Shown here one piece after another: positions 33,495 through 41,571 of a DNA stretch of 41,571 nucleotides (position 1 is its first letter; each line of letters begins with the position of its first letter). Under the pieces are notes generated by a model. That model saw nothing but the letters and a program-made list of their open reading frames with translations. It was not told where the DNA came from and made no database searches. Source of the stretch: a virus. The position numbers were made by a program, and so were the translations under genes. The DNA is taken from positions 1 through 41,571 of the IMG/VR virus record IMGVR_UViG_3300019776_001028; one strand, 5' to 3'.

Positions 33495-36400
33495 AAAAGA
33501 AATTCCTAGAGAAATATCGATCTACATCAATGATGTTGCTGTTGTCAATTCCTTTACTGGAATCAATCGCGCTATTCGGCAAACTAACAACGAAATTGGT
33601 GCCTTAAATAGAAATTCGGCTACTTATGATGCCGATTTACAAAGGCTTCAAGCGACTTTAAGCGGATTAAGAGATACACAATCTGAATTTAGTGAAGAAA
33701 TAAATGGCACTAATGTAGGTGCTAACCAAGCAACCGAAGCATTCTCCAAATTATTTGTTGGTTTGCGTTCTGGCGATTTAGCCACGGCCAAAGAAGGCTT
33801 CAATGAAATCAAAGAAGGCATTGGCGGAATGGTGAAATCGTCATTGGATTTTATTGCAACGCCATTGGGTGCGGCAATTGCAGTTGTTTCAGGAATTGCC
33901 ATTGGAGCCAAAGCTATTTTTGATTTCAATGATGGACTTCAAAAGTCAAACAATTTACTGATGGCTTTTGGTTTGAATGGTGCCGAAATGTCGAAAGTGC
34001 GTTCGGAAATCCAAGCAACGGCCACCACATTTGACAAAGAATTTGAAGAAATTGCTGGTAAAGCCAACTCACTTTCTAAAACTTTTGGAATTTCAATGTC
34101 GGAAGCCAATGATATTATAGCACGTGGTTTGGCTGACGGTGGCGCACAAAATTCCGAGTTTTTAGATAGTTTAGGCGAGTATGACGAGTTTTTTGCAAAA
34201 GCAGGCTATTCCGCCACGGAATTCACGAACATATTAAACAAAGGTTTCGACATTGGTATCTATTCCGATAAACTGCCCGATGCGTTAAAAGAGGCAGATT
34301 TGTCGCTAAAAGAACAAACAAAAGCCAGTCGTGATGCTTTGACTAATGCTTTCGGCGCTTCTTTTACCGATGATATTTTGGCAAAAGTTTCCACTGGCCA
34401 AATGACAACCAAAAAGGCCCTTGAAGAAATTGCGCAAAAAGCTAAAGAAACCGGAATAACCCAACAGCAAAACGCACAACTTACAGCTGACGTGTTTCGA
34501 GGTGCTGGAGAAGATGCCGGGGGAGCAATGAAAGTATTGGAAGCCGTTGGCGCAGCTACTCAACAAGAAATGTCCGAATCTACAAAAGCATCATTGGCTT
34601 TGGTAGATGCTAACGAAAAATTAAACAAAGTGCAATCCGATTTATTTGAAATCGAAAACTTTGGCAATATCTGGACAAACATAAAAGCGGAATCTATCGA
34701 CGCATTGAGCTCAATTCTCGAATGGATTTTAGATGTAAAAAAAGACATACAGCCACTTATTGACTTTGTGGGTGTCGTTTTTGTAAACGCCTGGCACGGA
34801 TTAAAAACAAATGTTCAAGTTGCCTTTGATGTCATAGGTGGTATTTTAAAGTACTTCGGCACCTACATTTCGACAATATTCAATTTTGTGATTAAATTAT
34901 TTCAAGGCGATTTTACCGGTGCATTAAATGTCTTGAAAAATGGATTTGTAAAACTAGGAAATATTGTTGGTGATACTTTTGCAAAAATAAAAAACCACGT
35001 TATCGATGGATTGTTGGCAATTGTCAAGAATGTAGCGCCGTTCCTCGATGCCATCGGCTTGGACGTGGATAAAATTCAAAAGAAACTAGATAGTTTCAAA
35101 TCCAAAACCGTGGTTTTAAAAACATCTTCTGAAAACGGAAAACCAACGGACAACCCGGAAACGGCAAATACCAAAGCCACAACCGAAGAATTGGCAAAAC
35201 AAAAAGCCCTTCGAGATGCAGCACGTCAAAAAGAAATTGATGCCAATCAAAAAGCCATCGACAAAAAGCAAGCAGCCGAAGACAAGGCAAATAAAGAAAT
35301 CGCTGACAAAGCCATTGCTTTGGCTAAATCAAAAACCGATTTAGCAAAAGCCGAGTTAGACAACTTTATTTCAAAAAACAGAAGTAAAATAGACTCAACC
35401 AAGCAATTGACAAATGACTTGATTGATGAAGAAACAAAGCGATTAGATCATATAAGAGCAATGGAGCTTTCTGCTATTGAAGAAAAAAAGAAAAATGACC
35501 TCGCTAAATTAGCTCTTGAAAAACATTCTGCAGATGAATTAACTAATCTAAAAAAAATTATTGATTTTGATTACGAAACTTCTAAACAAAATCTTCAATT
35601 TCAGTTTTTAGAAAGTACAACGGCGCTAAAAAAACAATACGACGAACAACAAAAATTAATTACCGCCGAGCAATTAAAGGCTGATAATGAAATAAAATTA
35701 GGAGAGTTAAACGATGATTATGCTAAAAAAAGGGAAACAGAAAATCAACGCTATGATGCCGAAAAATTAGACCTAGATAAAAGGGAAAAGGAAGGTTTAA
35801 TTTCTAAAACTCAAAAATTAAAACTTCTGGCAGTTGCCGAAAAAAACCATACTAAAGGAAACATAGAACTGGCACACGCTGAACGTGACGCTCGTTTATC
35901 GGCTTATGGCGAAATGTTTGGAAACATTGCTAAACTATTGGGGGAAAATACCGCCGCTGGTAAATCGGCTGCATTAGCACAAGTGGCCATATCGCAAGGA
36001 TTGGCAGTTGCCAAAATTTGGGAAACGCCTTCAACGCTACCATCTCCTTTTGATGTTGCCGCTAAGGTAGTTGGTACTACGGTTGCGGTTGGAAATGTTG
36101 TTGCGGCTGCTAAGCAAATTAATTCTGTAAAAACTCCTAAATTCTTCTATGGAGGTCACACCGGTAATAACTCCGTTGTTGGGAATGATGAATTTGGCCC
36201 AGTTACCGGCGTGGTGCATGCAAACGAATGGGTTGCTCCTGCGGTTATGACGCAGTCGCCAAAATACGCCGCTACTTTTGCGTGGTTGGAAAATGAAAGA
36301 AAAGGAATTACCACCAATAAATTTTTTGATGGCGGCGAAACTTCAACTGGAACCGTCGCTCCTTTTGTTGGAACACCTACCCAAAACGGCGATGCACTTT

Positions 36401-36543
36401 TAACCGCGATCAATCGACTTAATGACCATCTGGACAAAGGCATCGATGCCAAAACGGTCATTGGGTATCAGCAAGCAAAAGAAATTCAAGATTTAAACGA
36501 CGAACGAAATAACTCTAATCAATACGGAATAGTAAGCAAATGA
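33484..36543 (+). CDS. Tail tape measure protein
   Basis: Sets tail length and is packed inside the tail tube. At 1019 aa it is the largest product. Features: an N-terminal coiled region, hydrophobic segments (about 120-150, TPLGAAIAVVSGIAIGAKAIF, and again near 420-500), a phage-type tape measure core (NLLMAFGLNG...SEIQATATTFDKEF), long Lys/Ala/Glu/Gln helices (about 570-830), and a C-terminal Gly-rich end with YGGHTGNNSVVGNDEFG and HANEWVAP. By the rule of roughly 0.15 nm per residue, the tail would be about 150 nm. Confidence 0.92.
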   Translation: MAARKEIPREISIYINDVAVVNSFTGINRAIRQTNNEIGALNRNSATYDADLQRLQATLSGLRDTQSEFSEEINGTNVGANQATEAFSKLFVGLRSGDLATAKEGFNEIKEGIGGMVKSSLDFIATPLGAAIAVVSGIAIGAKAIFDFNDGLQKSNNLLMAFGLNGAEMSKVRSEIQATATTFDKEFEEIAGKANSLSKTFGISMSEANDIIARGLADGGAQNSEFLDSLGEYDEFFAKAGYSATEFTNILNKGFDIGIYSDKLPDALKEADLSLKEQTKASRDALTNAFGASFTDDILAKVSTGQMTTKKALEEIAQKAKETGITQQQNAQLTADVFRGAGEDAGGAMKVLEAVGAATQQEMSESTKASLALVDANEKLNKVQSDLFEIENFGNIWTNIKAESIDALSSILEWILDVKKDIQPLIDFVGVVFVNAWHGLKTNVQVAFDVIGGILKYFGTYISTIFNFVIKLFQGDFTGALNVLKNGFVKLGNIVGDTFAKIKNHVIDGLLAIVKNVAPFLDAIGLDVDKIQKKLDSFKSKTVVLKTSSENGKPTDNPETANTKATTEELAKQKALRDAARQKEIDANQKAIDKKQAAEDKANKEIADKAIALAKSKTDLAKAELDNFISKNRSKIDSTKQLTNDLIDEETKRLDHIRAMELSAIEEKKKNDLAKLALEKHSADELTNLKKIIDFDYETSKQNLQFQFLESTTALKKQYDEQQKLITAEQLKADNEIKLGELNDDYAKKRETENQRYDAEKLDLDKREKEGLISKTQKLKLLAVAEKNHTKGNIELAHAERDARLSAYGEMFGNIAKLLGENTAAGKSAALAQVAISQGLAVAKIWETPSTLPSPFDVAAKVVGTTVAVGNVVAAAKQINSVKTPKFFYGGHTGNNSVVGNDEFGPVTGVVHANEWVAPAVMTQSPKYAATFAWLENERKGITTNKFFDGGETSTGTVAPFVGTPTQNGDALLTAINRLNDHLDKGIDAKTVIGYQQAKEIQDLNDERNNSNQYGIVSK

Positions 36544-37652
36544 TACATATAGATAAATGCCCAACTCCAAATTGTATTTTACTGGATGCAAACAATACCT
36601 TGATTACGATTACTTCAAGTAATGGTTTAGGTTTTTATTTTCGTGCCAAAATCTACATAGACAATCAATTATTTGACGAACAAAGCTGGTCTCGAAAAAA
36701 TTCATTCACCGCTTCAAAAGATTTGAAAAAACTATACAACGCCTATTTTGAAACTATTTTCACTCCAATTATTACCAGCGGTTTAACTCAGCAAACGCAT
36801 CTTGTAAAAAAAGTGTCAATCACCATCAATGAACATTCCATTGGTGATGACGTTGTAGTTCAAAGTAAAGACTTTCCCGAATTTTATTTGATGTACAACT
36901 CTAAACCGGTTGTTTTTTACGATACAATAAAACTGCAATTTCTAGGCATTAATCCTGATATTTTGCAAATACCAGCAACGGGCAAAATCTCCATTCCATT
37001 TATGGTCAATGCGAATAATGAAGCTTTGCTAGTGGAATTAAAAGACAATTTTGGATCGGTAATAGATTCAAAATCAAAATCCAATTTCACGGATAAACGA
37101 GTTTATCAATATAATTTCGATTTTTCAACTGTCGTTTTGGCTTTCGGAACGCTTTATTTTACACTTTCCATTACTGTGGGAACAACGGTAATTACCAAAA
37201 ACATTCGTCTATTGGCTTTTCCAAAATACGACATCAAAGAAATTGCTTTCTTGAATAGTTTCGGATATTGGTGTTATGCCTATTTAGATGGCCAGTTGTC
37301 TATCGACAATAATCTGGATGTTAAATTGTATGAAGAATTAGATGGTTCTGAAAAAGTCTATGAAATCAACGAAAAACAAACATACACTTTAAACACTGGT
37401 TCACTTCTGGCTTCTGAAAAAGACATCATAAATCAAATCTGCACCGCATTGGAGACAAAAATTTATTTGAATTCGGAATTTGTAAATATGGTAAATGCCA
37501 CAAAAAAAATTAACACTTATAAAGATAGAAATAATTTGTATTCCGAAAATTTGACATTTTCTGTCAGACAAAACAACTCGGTTGATAATGCGTATTACAC
37601 CGTCAACGATTATGATTCCAACGATTATGATTCCAACGATTACAACACTTAA
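36540..37652 (+). CDS. Distal-tail-like protein with a C-terminal repeat (370 aa)
   Basis: ATGA overlap with the tape measure. It follows the tape measure, the slot of the distal tail protein in siphophages, and is beta-rich throughout, which fits. The C-terminus ends in a short tandem repeat NDYDSNDYDSNDYNT. No signature motif confirms the assignment. Confidence 0.6.
   Translation: MIHIDKCPTPNCILLDANNTLITITSSNGLGFYFRAKIYIDNQLFDEQSWSRKNSFTASKDLKKLYNAYFETIFTPIITSGLTQQTHLVKKVSITINEHSIGDDVVVQSKDFPEFYLMYNSKPVVFYDTIKLQFLGINPDILQIPATGKISIPFMVNANNEALLVELKDNFGSVIDSKSKSNFTDKRVYQYNFDFSTVVLAFGTLYFTLSITVGTTVITKNIRLLAFPKYDIKEIAFLNSFGYWCYAYLDGQLSIDNNLDVKLYEELDGSEKVYEINEKQTYTLNTGSLLASEKDIINQICTALETKIYLNSEFVNMVNATKKINTYKDRNNLYSENLTFSVRQNNSVDNAYYTVNDYDSNDYDSNDYNT
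37605..37649 (+). repeat. 15-bp in-frame tandem repeat
   Basis: AACGATTATGATTCC occurs at 37605-37619 and 37620-37634, and a diverged third copy fills 37635-37649 before the stop. It encodes NDYDS units at the extreme C-terminus of the distal-tail-like protein, so copy-number change would lengthen or shorten that acidic tail. Confidence 0.85.
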
Positions 37653-37664
37653 AAATTAGAAATA

Positions 37665-38207
37665 ATGATACTTAAACAGACTATTCTAAACTTAATAAAT
37701 ATTAACATTAGAAACAAAAATCCTAAAGTTCTAAAGGCTGAACACGCCGATGTGGAGGAAGCTTTACTGGATGCTATATTTATTCCATTTCAAGTCATAG
37801 AGTTAGATTGTACACAGCAATTTATCGATGATAATTTTGAGTTGGCTCCTAGCGAAACAATGGGTTTGGGAAAAAATTTAATGGTAGGTTATGCCATGAG
37901 CAACGGAAACAATGGCACACGCGACCGTCGAAAAAAAGTTTCTGTTGGATATGATCCTTCTGCTTATGTTAGTGGTCCTGACTTTTCTATTATGGGAAAT
38001 CCAATTGGAAGTGCAAATGCTGTACTGGTGGAGCACGACCATAAGATAAAAAGAAACAATAATGATGCTGGAGGATCTGGCAGTCAATGGACGCTCGATA
38101 ACTCAGGCTCTTCTACAAATTTAGCATCAACTGAACTGGCGGGAGAATCCGGAATTAATAAAAACTATCAACCATCTATTGTGACATTATTTATTCAACG
38201 AATCTAA
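37665..38207 (+). CDS. Tail-collar-like fibre protein (180 aa)
   Basis: The C-terminal region has the pattern of phage tail-collar fibres: a short His-containing turn (VEHDHKIK, with HxH possibly holding metal), then Gly/Ser/Asn-rich sequence, then ENK-like NYQPSIVTLFIQRI at the end. Such domains close short tail fibres and often follow baseplate genes. The N-terminus (IRNKNPKVLKAEHADVEEALLD) likely attaches it to the tail. It overlaps the next gene by one base. Confidence 0.65.
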   Translation: MILKQTILNLININIRNKNPKVLKAEHADVEEALLDAIFIPFQVIELDCTQQFIDDNFELAPSETMGLGKNLMVGYAMSNGNNGTRDRRKKVSVGYDPSAYVSGPDFSIMGNPIGSANAVLVEHDHKIKRNNNDAGGSGSQWTLDNSGSSTNLASTELAGESGINKNYQPSIVTLFIQRI

Positions 38208-40105
38208 TGAGTTTAATTAAGATAATTGCAAACAATATTGAACTGGATATTGTAAAGGAAACTTTAACCATTACCAAGGAAAACAATTCTTTGATAAATG
38301 ATTTTAAAGTTTCATTTTCCAATTTTCCTTTTTTGATTGTTGAAAATTCAAAAACAATAAAAGCACTCGGTGGCAGGGATATTACAACGTGCAATAAACC
38401 AAAAATAGTGCCTGTAATTGTCGAAGAACTTAATCAAAGATATTATGGCGAATTACAAATTTTATCCTATTTGAATGGTTTTAGAAAAGTCACTTTGAAG
38501 TATGCCACGGAATTACTCTCAATAATGGACAAGCCAATTGCGAGTTTTATGCCTGTAGTTTCGGTAATACCGGAAGAAATATCGCCAGTTCCATATGCAG
38601 AAACTGCAACGGACATAATTACTGGTTCCGAATATTGGGAAACCTATCCAATTCCTTTTATGTCCCAAGGATTTCCTGATGTAAAGTGGCAATTTCCAAC
38701 GATGAAATGGCAAGATAAATTTGGCAAAGAATTGACCGCTGAGGATTCTTGGTTTCTATACGAAGCCGAAATAAATAAATATTCGATGGATTTAACTGCT
38801 TTTATAAAAAACACCTTTACGGAAAGTAGTTCGGAAATAACCGGAGTGGTTAACAAAAATGTTCCTAGTCCACAACTTTATCTATTGTCTCCATTATTTT
38901 ATGCCTTGCAATCCAAAGGATTTACCGCTGAAGGTACGTTTTGTTCAAATGATTTTGTAAAAAAAATATTAATTCAATCCAGTAAAAATAATATCTCTGA
39001 AACTTCTTTGGTTAAACTGGTACATACTTTTGTTTTTTCTGGAGGGTTTGCGTATGATTCTTATTCACAGATGCACTACAAAGACATATCTTATAATGTT
39101 GCAGTGGCTGGAAACTACATACTGGACTATTCATTTACTTTTGCAGGCCCATTGTCATTAAGTAACAATCCATCGTTGTTTAAATTATTTTTTCAACGTC
39201 CTCCAAAACCAGGATTCACGCCTTCTGATCTAATTTTTAATATTACTGAAATAACAGATGCTACTTATACAATTTCCGGCACCCAGAATTTTGAATTGTT
39301 GGCCGGAACTTCACACGTTTCTTATTTTGCCAAAACGACAGTGATGCCTATATCTTATGAAGTAAATCTAAAAATTCCATCAGAAAAAAAACTCCAACAA
39401 ATGCATCCTACCATTGATCTTGGTAGATATGTGCCTGACTGGACTTTTGGCACTTACTTGAATGAATTGAAGAAGTTGTTTAATTTAAAATTTGATATTG
39501 ATGATTTTAGAAAAAAAATCAGTCTTAATTTCAACGAAGAAATAATTGAAAATTCAGAAAAGGAAATCTTGAAACAATCACTGGCCATAAAAACGTATGA
39601 CCAGCCACCTTACACGGCATTTCACTTGAAATTTCAAAATGATGTCGATACGGCTCTTTGGATTACTTCAGATGGAGCCGATACTTTTGTAGCTCAAAAA
39701 TCTGATTTTTCTGAATCACTGGAAAGTAAATTTAAAATTGTTCCCAATAATGCGTACACCGCTGAATTATCCGACGATTTGGACAGCAAAGATGGCGTGG
39801 GCTTAATGATTTACGACAATTATTTTCCGCCATACATAGTCGCAAAATATGCCAACAAAACCTTGTCAATGGATGGTAAAGGCGGCATTTATAATTTCTT
39901 TCATAAAAACTGGCTAAAATTCAGGCTAAACGCATCGCCTGTTGAATTGACAGGATATTTCACTGAAATGGAATTGTCAAAAATTCAAAAATTGGAAAGA
40001 ATTTATGTTGATAACCAAGACTATTTAGTTTCTATTTTAGAATACTCGGAAACGGATCAGAATAATTTCGAAGTGTTGTTGAAAGTGGTAAGTGTAAATC
40101 TTTAA
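38207..40105 (+). CDS. Large baseplate/tail-tip protein (632 aa)
   Basis: Beta-rich protein with an N-terminal INNIELDIVKETLTITKEN-like opening and no enzymatic motif. It is the last gene of the tail operon, placed where siphophages encode hub or tip proteins. It probably contacts the fibre at 37665-38207. Its stop overlaps the integrase stop by 4 bp, with no terminator between the convergent genes. Confidence 0.65.
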   Translation: MSLIKIIANNIELDIVKETLTITKENNSLINDFKVSFSNFPFLIVENSKTIKALGGRDITTCNKPKIVPVIVEELNQRYYGELQILSYLNGFRKVTLKYATELLSIMDKPIASFMPVVSVIPEEISPVPYAETATDIITGSEYWETYPIPFMSQGFPDVKWQFPTMKWQDKFGKELTAEDSWFLYEAEINKYSMDLTAFIKNTFTESSSEITGVVNKNVPSPQLYLLSPLFYALQSKGFTAEGTFCSNDFVKKILIQSSKNNISETSLVKLVHTFVFSGGFAYDSYSQMHYKDISYNVAVAGNYILDYSFTFAGPLSLSNNPSLFKLFFQRPPKPGFTPSDLIFNITEITDATYTISGTQNFELLAGTSHVSYFAKTTVMPISYEVNLKIPSEKKLQQMHPTIDLGRYVPDWTFGTYLNELKKLFNLKFDIDDFRKKISLNFNEEIIENSEKEILKQSLAIKTYDQPPYTAFHLKFQNDVDTALWITSDGADTFVAQKSDFSESLESKFKIVPNNAYTAELSDDLDSKDGVGLMIYDNYFPPYIVAKYANKTLSMDGKGGIYNFFHKNWLKFRLNASPVELTGYFTEMELSKIQKLERIYVDNQDYLVSILEYSETDQNNFEVLLKVVSVNL

Positions 40106-41325
40106 AAATTTACACTTTCTATAATTTTCCTATGCACTTCATCTTGAGTGCTGTCGAGAAAATCACCTTCATAAATGCTATGAACATCGCCACGGGTATG
40201 GCCAGTTAATTCCATAATTACATCTCGGTTCAGCTCTAGTTTTTTTCCGATATCAATAAATGTGTAACGGGGTGTTTTGGTGGTAAAATAGCTGTCAACC
40301 CCAATCGATTTCAGCCATTTTCCAAATCGGTCGTTGTAATTTTTTCGTAAATTTTCGTATTCCACCGTGTGGCAATTAATCAAATAATCGGAATCGTCTT
40401 TGTATAAATCCAAAATTGCCTGAGCCTGGGGGAATATTTTATTGTTGATCCATTCGTATGTGGTTCCGCCTTTGAAGCGTTTAAAAATAACACGGTCTTT
40501 TTTTACGTGCGCAGAATACCGCAAATTGGCGATATCAATAAAATCCAAACCTCCAAGATAAAAGCACAGTAAAAAATAATTATGGTAATGATAGGGTCTG
40601 TCTTTGCTTTTTTCGCTGCTATTGTAGCTTAAAATGGTTGGAGCGTTAAATCCATTTTTGGGATTCAAATTAGCCAAAACAGTCTTCATTTCTTCAATTG
40701 TGAAATACTTGTCTTTAGTTTTCTCTGTTTTTTTAATCACTCCAGAAAAAGGATTTTTGGCAGTTTTCGGAATAAAAACATCTCGCCTAATAGCCTCGTT
40801 ATAAACGGCTCTCATTGTTCGCAAATAAACATTTATACCATTTGTTTCGCAACCGTTTTTTAGTTTATAATCCCGGTAAGCGATTAAAAAACTATAATCT
40901 ACATCATCAAAATTTACCTCGCTTCGCCATTGTTTCAAAAGCGACAAATGAAGTTTGTAGGCTTTGTGGACGGCTTTTCCGTTTTTTTCATACTCCTGGG
41001 CCAGCGAATGCCAAAAATCCAAATAGCTTTCTGAATTTCCGCCAATCAGTGCTTTTTCAATTTTTTCCAAACTCCAGTGTTCGGAAGTTGCTGTATTTTT
41101 AAGGTTTAATATTTCAATTTTTTTCAAAGCAATCCACTCGTATAGAAACAAAAAATTAGGATGCTGTTTAGTTGGCTCGAAGGCTTCGACATTAAATTGT
41201 TCCAAAAAAGTATAGTGAGGTGTTGAAATCCATTTTTCGCTCCCTTTTTTCAAATACACATAAATTTTAATTGGATATCCCTGACTGGTAAGGTTTCGTT
41301 TGTCTATTTTTAATTGAATATTCAT
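40102..41325 (-). CDS. int: Tyrosine site-specific recombinase (integrase), divergent active site
   Basis: Drives integration at, and excision from, tRNA-Arg. The N-terminal arm-binding part (about 1-90) is followed by a SAM-like core-binding domain (about 100-190, YLDFWHSLAQEYEKNGK...) and the catalytic domain. Lys at 282-285 (FKRFKGG), RYTF with Arg 353, TGH (His 376) and the nucleophile SIYEGDF (Tyr 385) are visible. The usual first Arg is absent: the segment reads FYLGGLDFIDIANL (about 255-268). The first His of HxxR is Lys 350. It lies next to attR and is transcribed away from it. Confidence 0.92.
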   Translation of the reverse strand: MNIQLKIDKRNLTSQGYPIKIYVYLKKGSEKWISTPHYTFLEQFNVEAFEPTKQHPNFLFLYEWIALKKIEILNLKNTATSEHWSLEKIEKALIGGNSESYLDFWHSLAQEYEKNGKAVHKAYKLHLSLLKQWRSEVNFDDVDYSFLIAYRDYKLKNGCETNGINVYLRTMRAVYNEAIRRDVFIPKTAKNPFSGVIKKTEKTKDKYFTIEEMKTVLANLNPKNGFNAPTILSYNSSEKSKDRPYHYHNYFLLCFYLGGLDFIDIANLRYSAHVKKDRVIFKRFKGGTTYEWINNKIFPQAQAILDLYKDDSDYLINCHTVEYENLRKNYNDRFGKWLKSIGVDSYFTTKTPRYTFIDIGKKLELNRDVIMELTGHTRGDVHSIYEGDFLDSTQDEVHRKIIESVNF

Positions 41326-41335
41326 TTACAGAAGT

Positions 41336-41346
41336 TTTGCAGAACA
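41336..41346. promoter_or_regulatory. Candidate right integrase arm-binding site
   Basis: TTTGCAGAACA, identical to 173-183 at the left end. It lies between the int start codon and attR, overlapping the downstream side of the int promoter, so integrase bound here could also repress its own gene. Confidence 0.4.
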
Positions 41347-41367
41347 AATGTATATTTATGTACATTT
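41345..41367 (-). promoter_or_regulatory. Integrase promoter -7 box within an inverted repeat
   Basis: On the minus strand TACATTTG (41352 to 41345) matches TAnnTTTG, 20 bp upstream of the int ATG. AAATGTA (41346-41352) and TACATTT (41361-41367) form an inverted repeat over it, a possible operator. A good -33 element is not obvious. Confidence 0.5.
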
Positions 41368-41437
41368 CTTTCCTATTTTATTGTTTGAATTATTCTTTTT
41401 TTAGGTAAAAAAGTGCAGTTTACAAACTCCTAAAAAC

Positions 41438-41470
41438 AAACAAAGCCTTGAAAATCAAGGCTTTGTTTTT
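41438..41470 (-). terminator. Phage-supplied terminator for the host tRNA-Arg
   Basis: A 14-bp stem with a 3-nt loop (AAACAAAGCCTTGA / TCAAGGCTTTGTTT), flanked by A and T runs, placed 3 bp beyond the tRNA 3' end inside the prophage. It replaces the host terminator that integration displaced to 43-68. Confidence 0.75.
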
Positions 41471-41472
41471 AA

Positions 41473-41547
<75 letters not shown>

Positions 41548-41571
41548 ATTAATCATTAAATTTACTAATTA

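Noticed and set aside
41369-41380. TTCCTATTTTA near the right end, resembling the late box
   Set aside because: Lacks the TGTCC part and no late operon follows; AT-rich coincidence is likely.

Overview
The window holds an essentially complete temperate siphophage genome integrated in a Bacteroidetes chromosome, most likely Flavobacterium or a close relative. The evidence is AT-rich DNA, starts with no Shine-Dalgarno sequence, the Bacteroidetes -7 promoter box TAnnTTTG in front of several units, a Bacteroidetes-type tyrosine integrase, and phage proteins of the kind found in flavobacterial prophages. A 43-bp direct repeat (69-111 and 41473-41515) that copies the 3' half of tRNA-Arg(TCT) marks both ends, so the excised circle should be 41,404 bp.

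Layout. The left end carries attL, two small leftward genes and a leftward repressor with two helix-turn-helix domains (815-1492). A divergent operator region (about 1515-1590) follows. A rightward early block (1638-12370) holds a Cro-like protein, small regulators, a LuxR-type regulator, phage-borne tRNA-Phe and tRNA-Cys, an adenine and a cytosine DNA methyltransferase, a replication-type winged-helix protein, a lipoprotein, an ASCH protein and many small unknown genes. A second adenine plus cytosine methyltransferase pair (12333-14306) points left. Beside it, on the + strand, is an apparent small structured RNA gene with its own promoter (14309-14466).

The late region is mostly leftward. 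From right to left it encodes a head-associated protein, an S49 prohead protease fused to a scaffold, the major capsid protein, a tail-tube candidate, both terminase subunits, the portal, a secreted beta-propeller tail fibre, and a lysis cassette (small membrane proteins including a holin, a lambda R-type endolysin, a one-piece spanin). After a hicAB toxin-antitoxin pair the direction flips. A rightward tail operon (33108-40105) encodes the tape measure, baseplate-like proteins and a collar-like fibre. The integrase (40102-41325, leftward) closes the element next to attR.

The most interesting signals are not in coding sequence. Five intergenic copies of TGTCCTATTTT each point toward the first gene of a late operon, and in three cases sit directly after an intrinsic terminator; this looks like an undescribed late promoter or activator site. 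The 14.3-14.5 kb RNA combines a promoter, a two-part stem, a possible 10-bp loop-to-tail pseudoknot and a terminator with a competing partner. A 12-mer, TCTACATTTTAA, recurs in the leaders of four consecutive small genes. Among proteins, the unusual ones are a C5-methyltransferase with five tandem PSPTIT-type boxes and an EC catalytic motif, a domain shared by an early protein and the replication protein, and an integrase without the usual first catalytic arginine. All product names come from reading sequence motifs; no database search was run.
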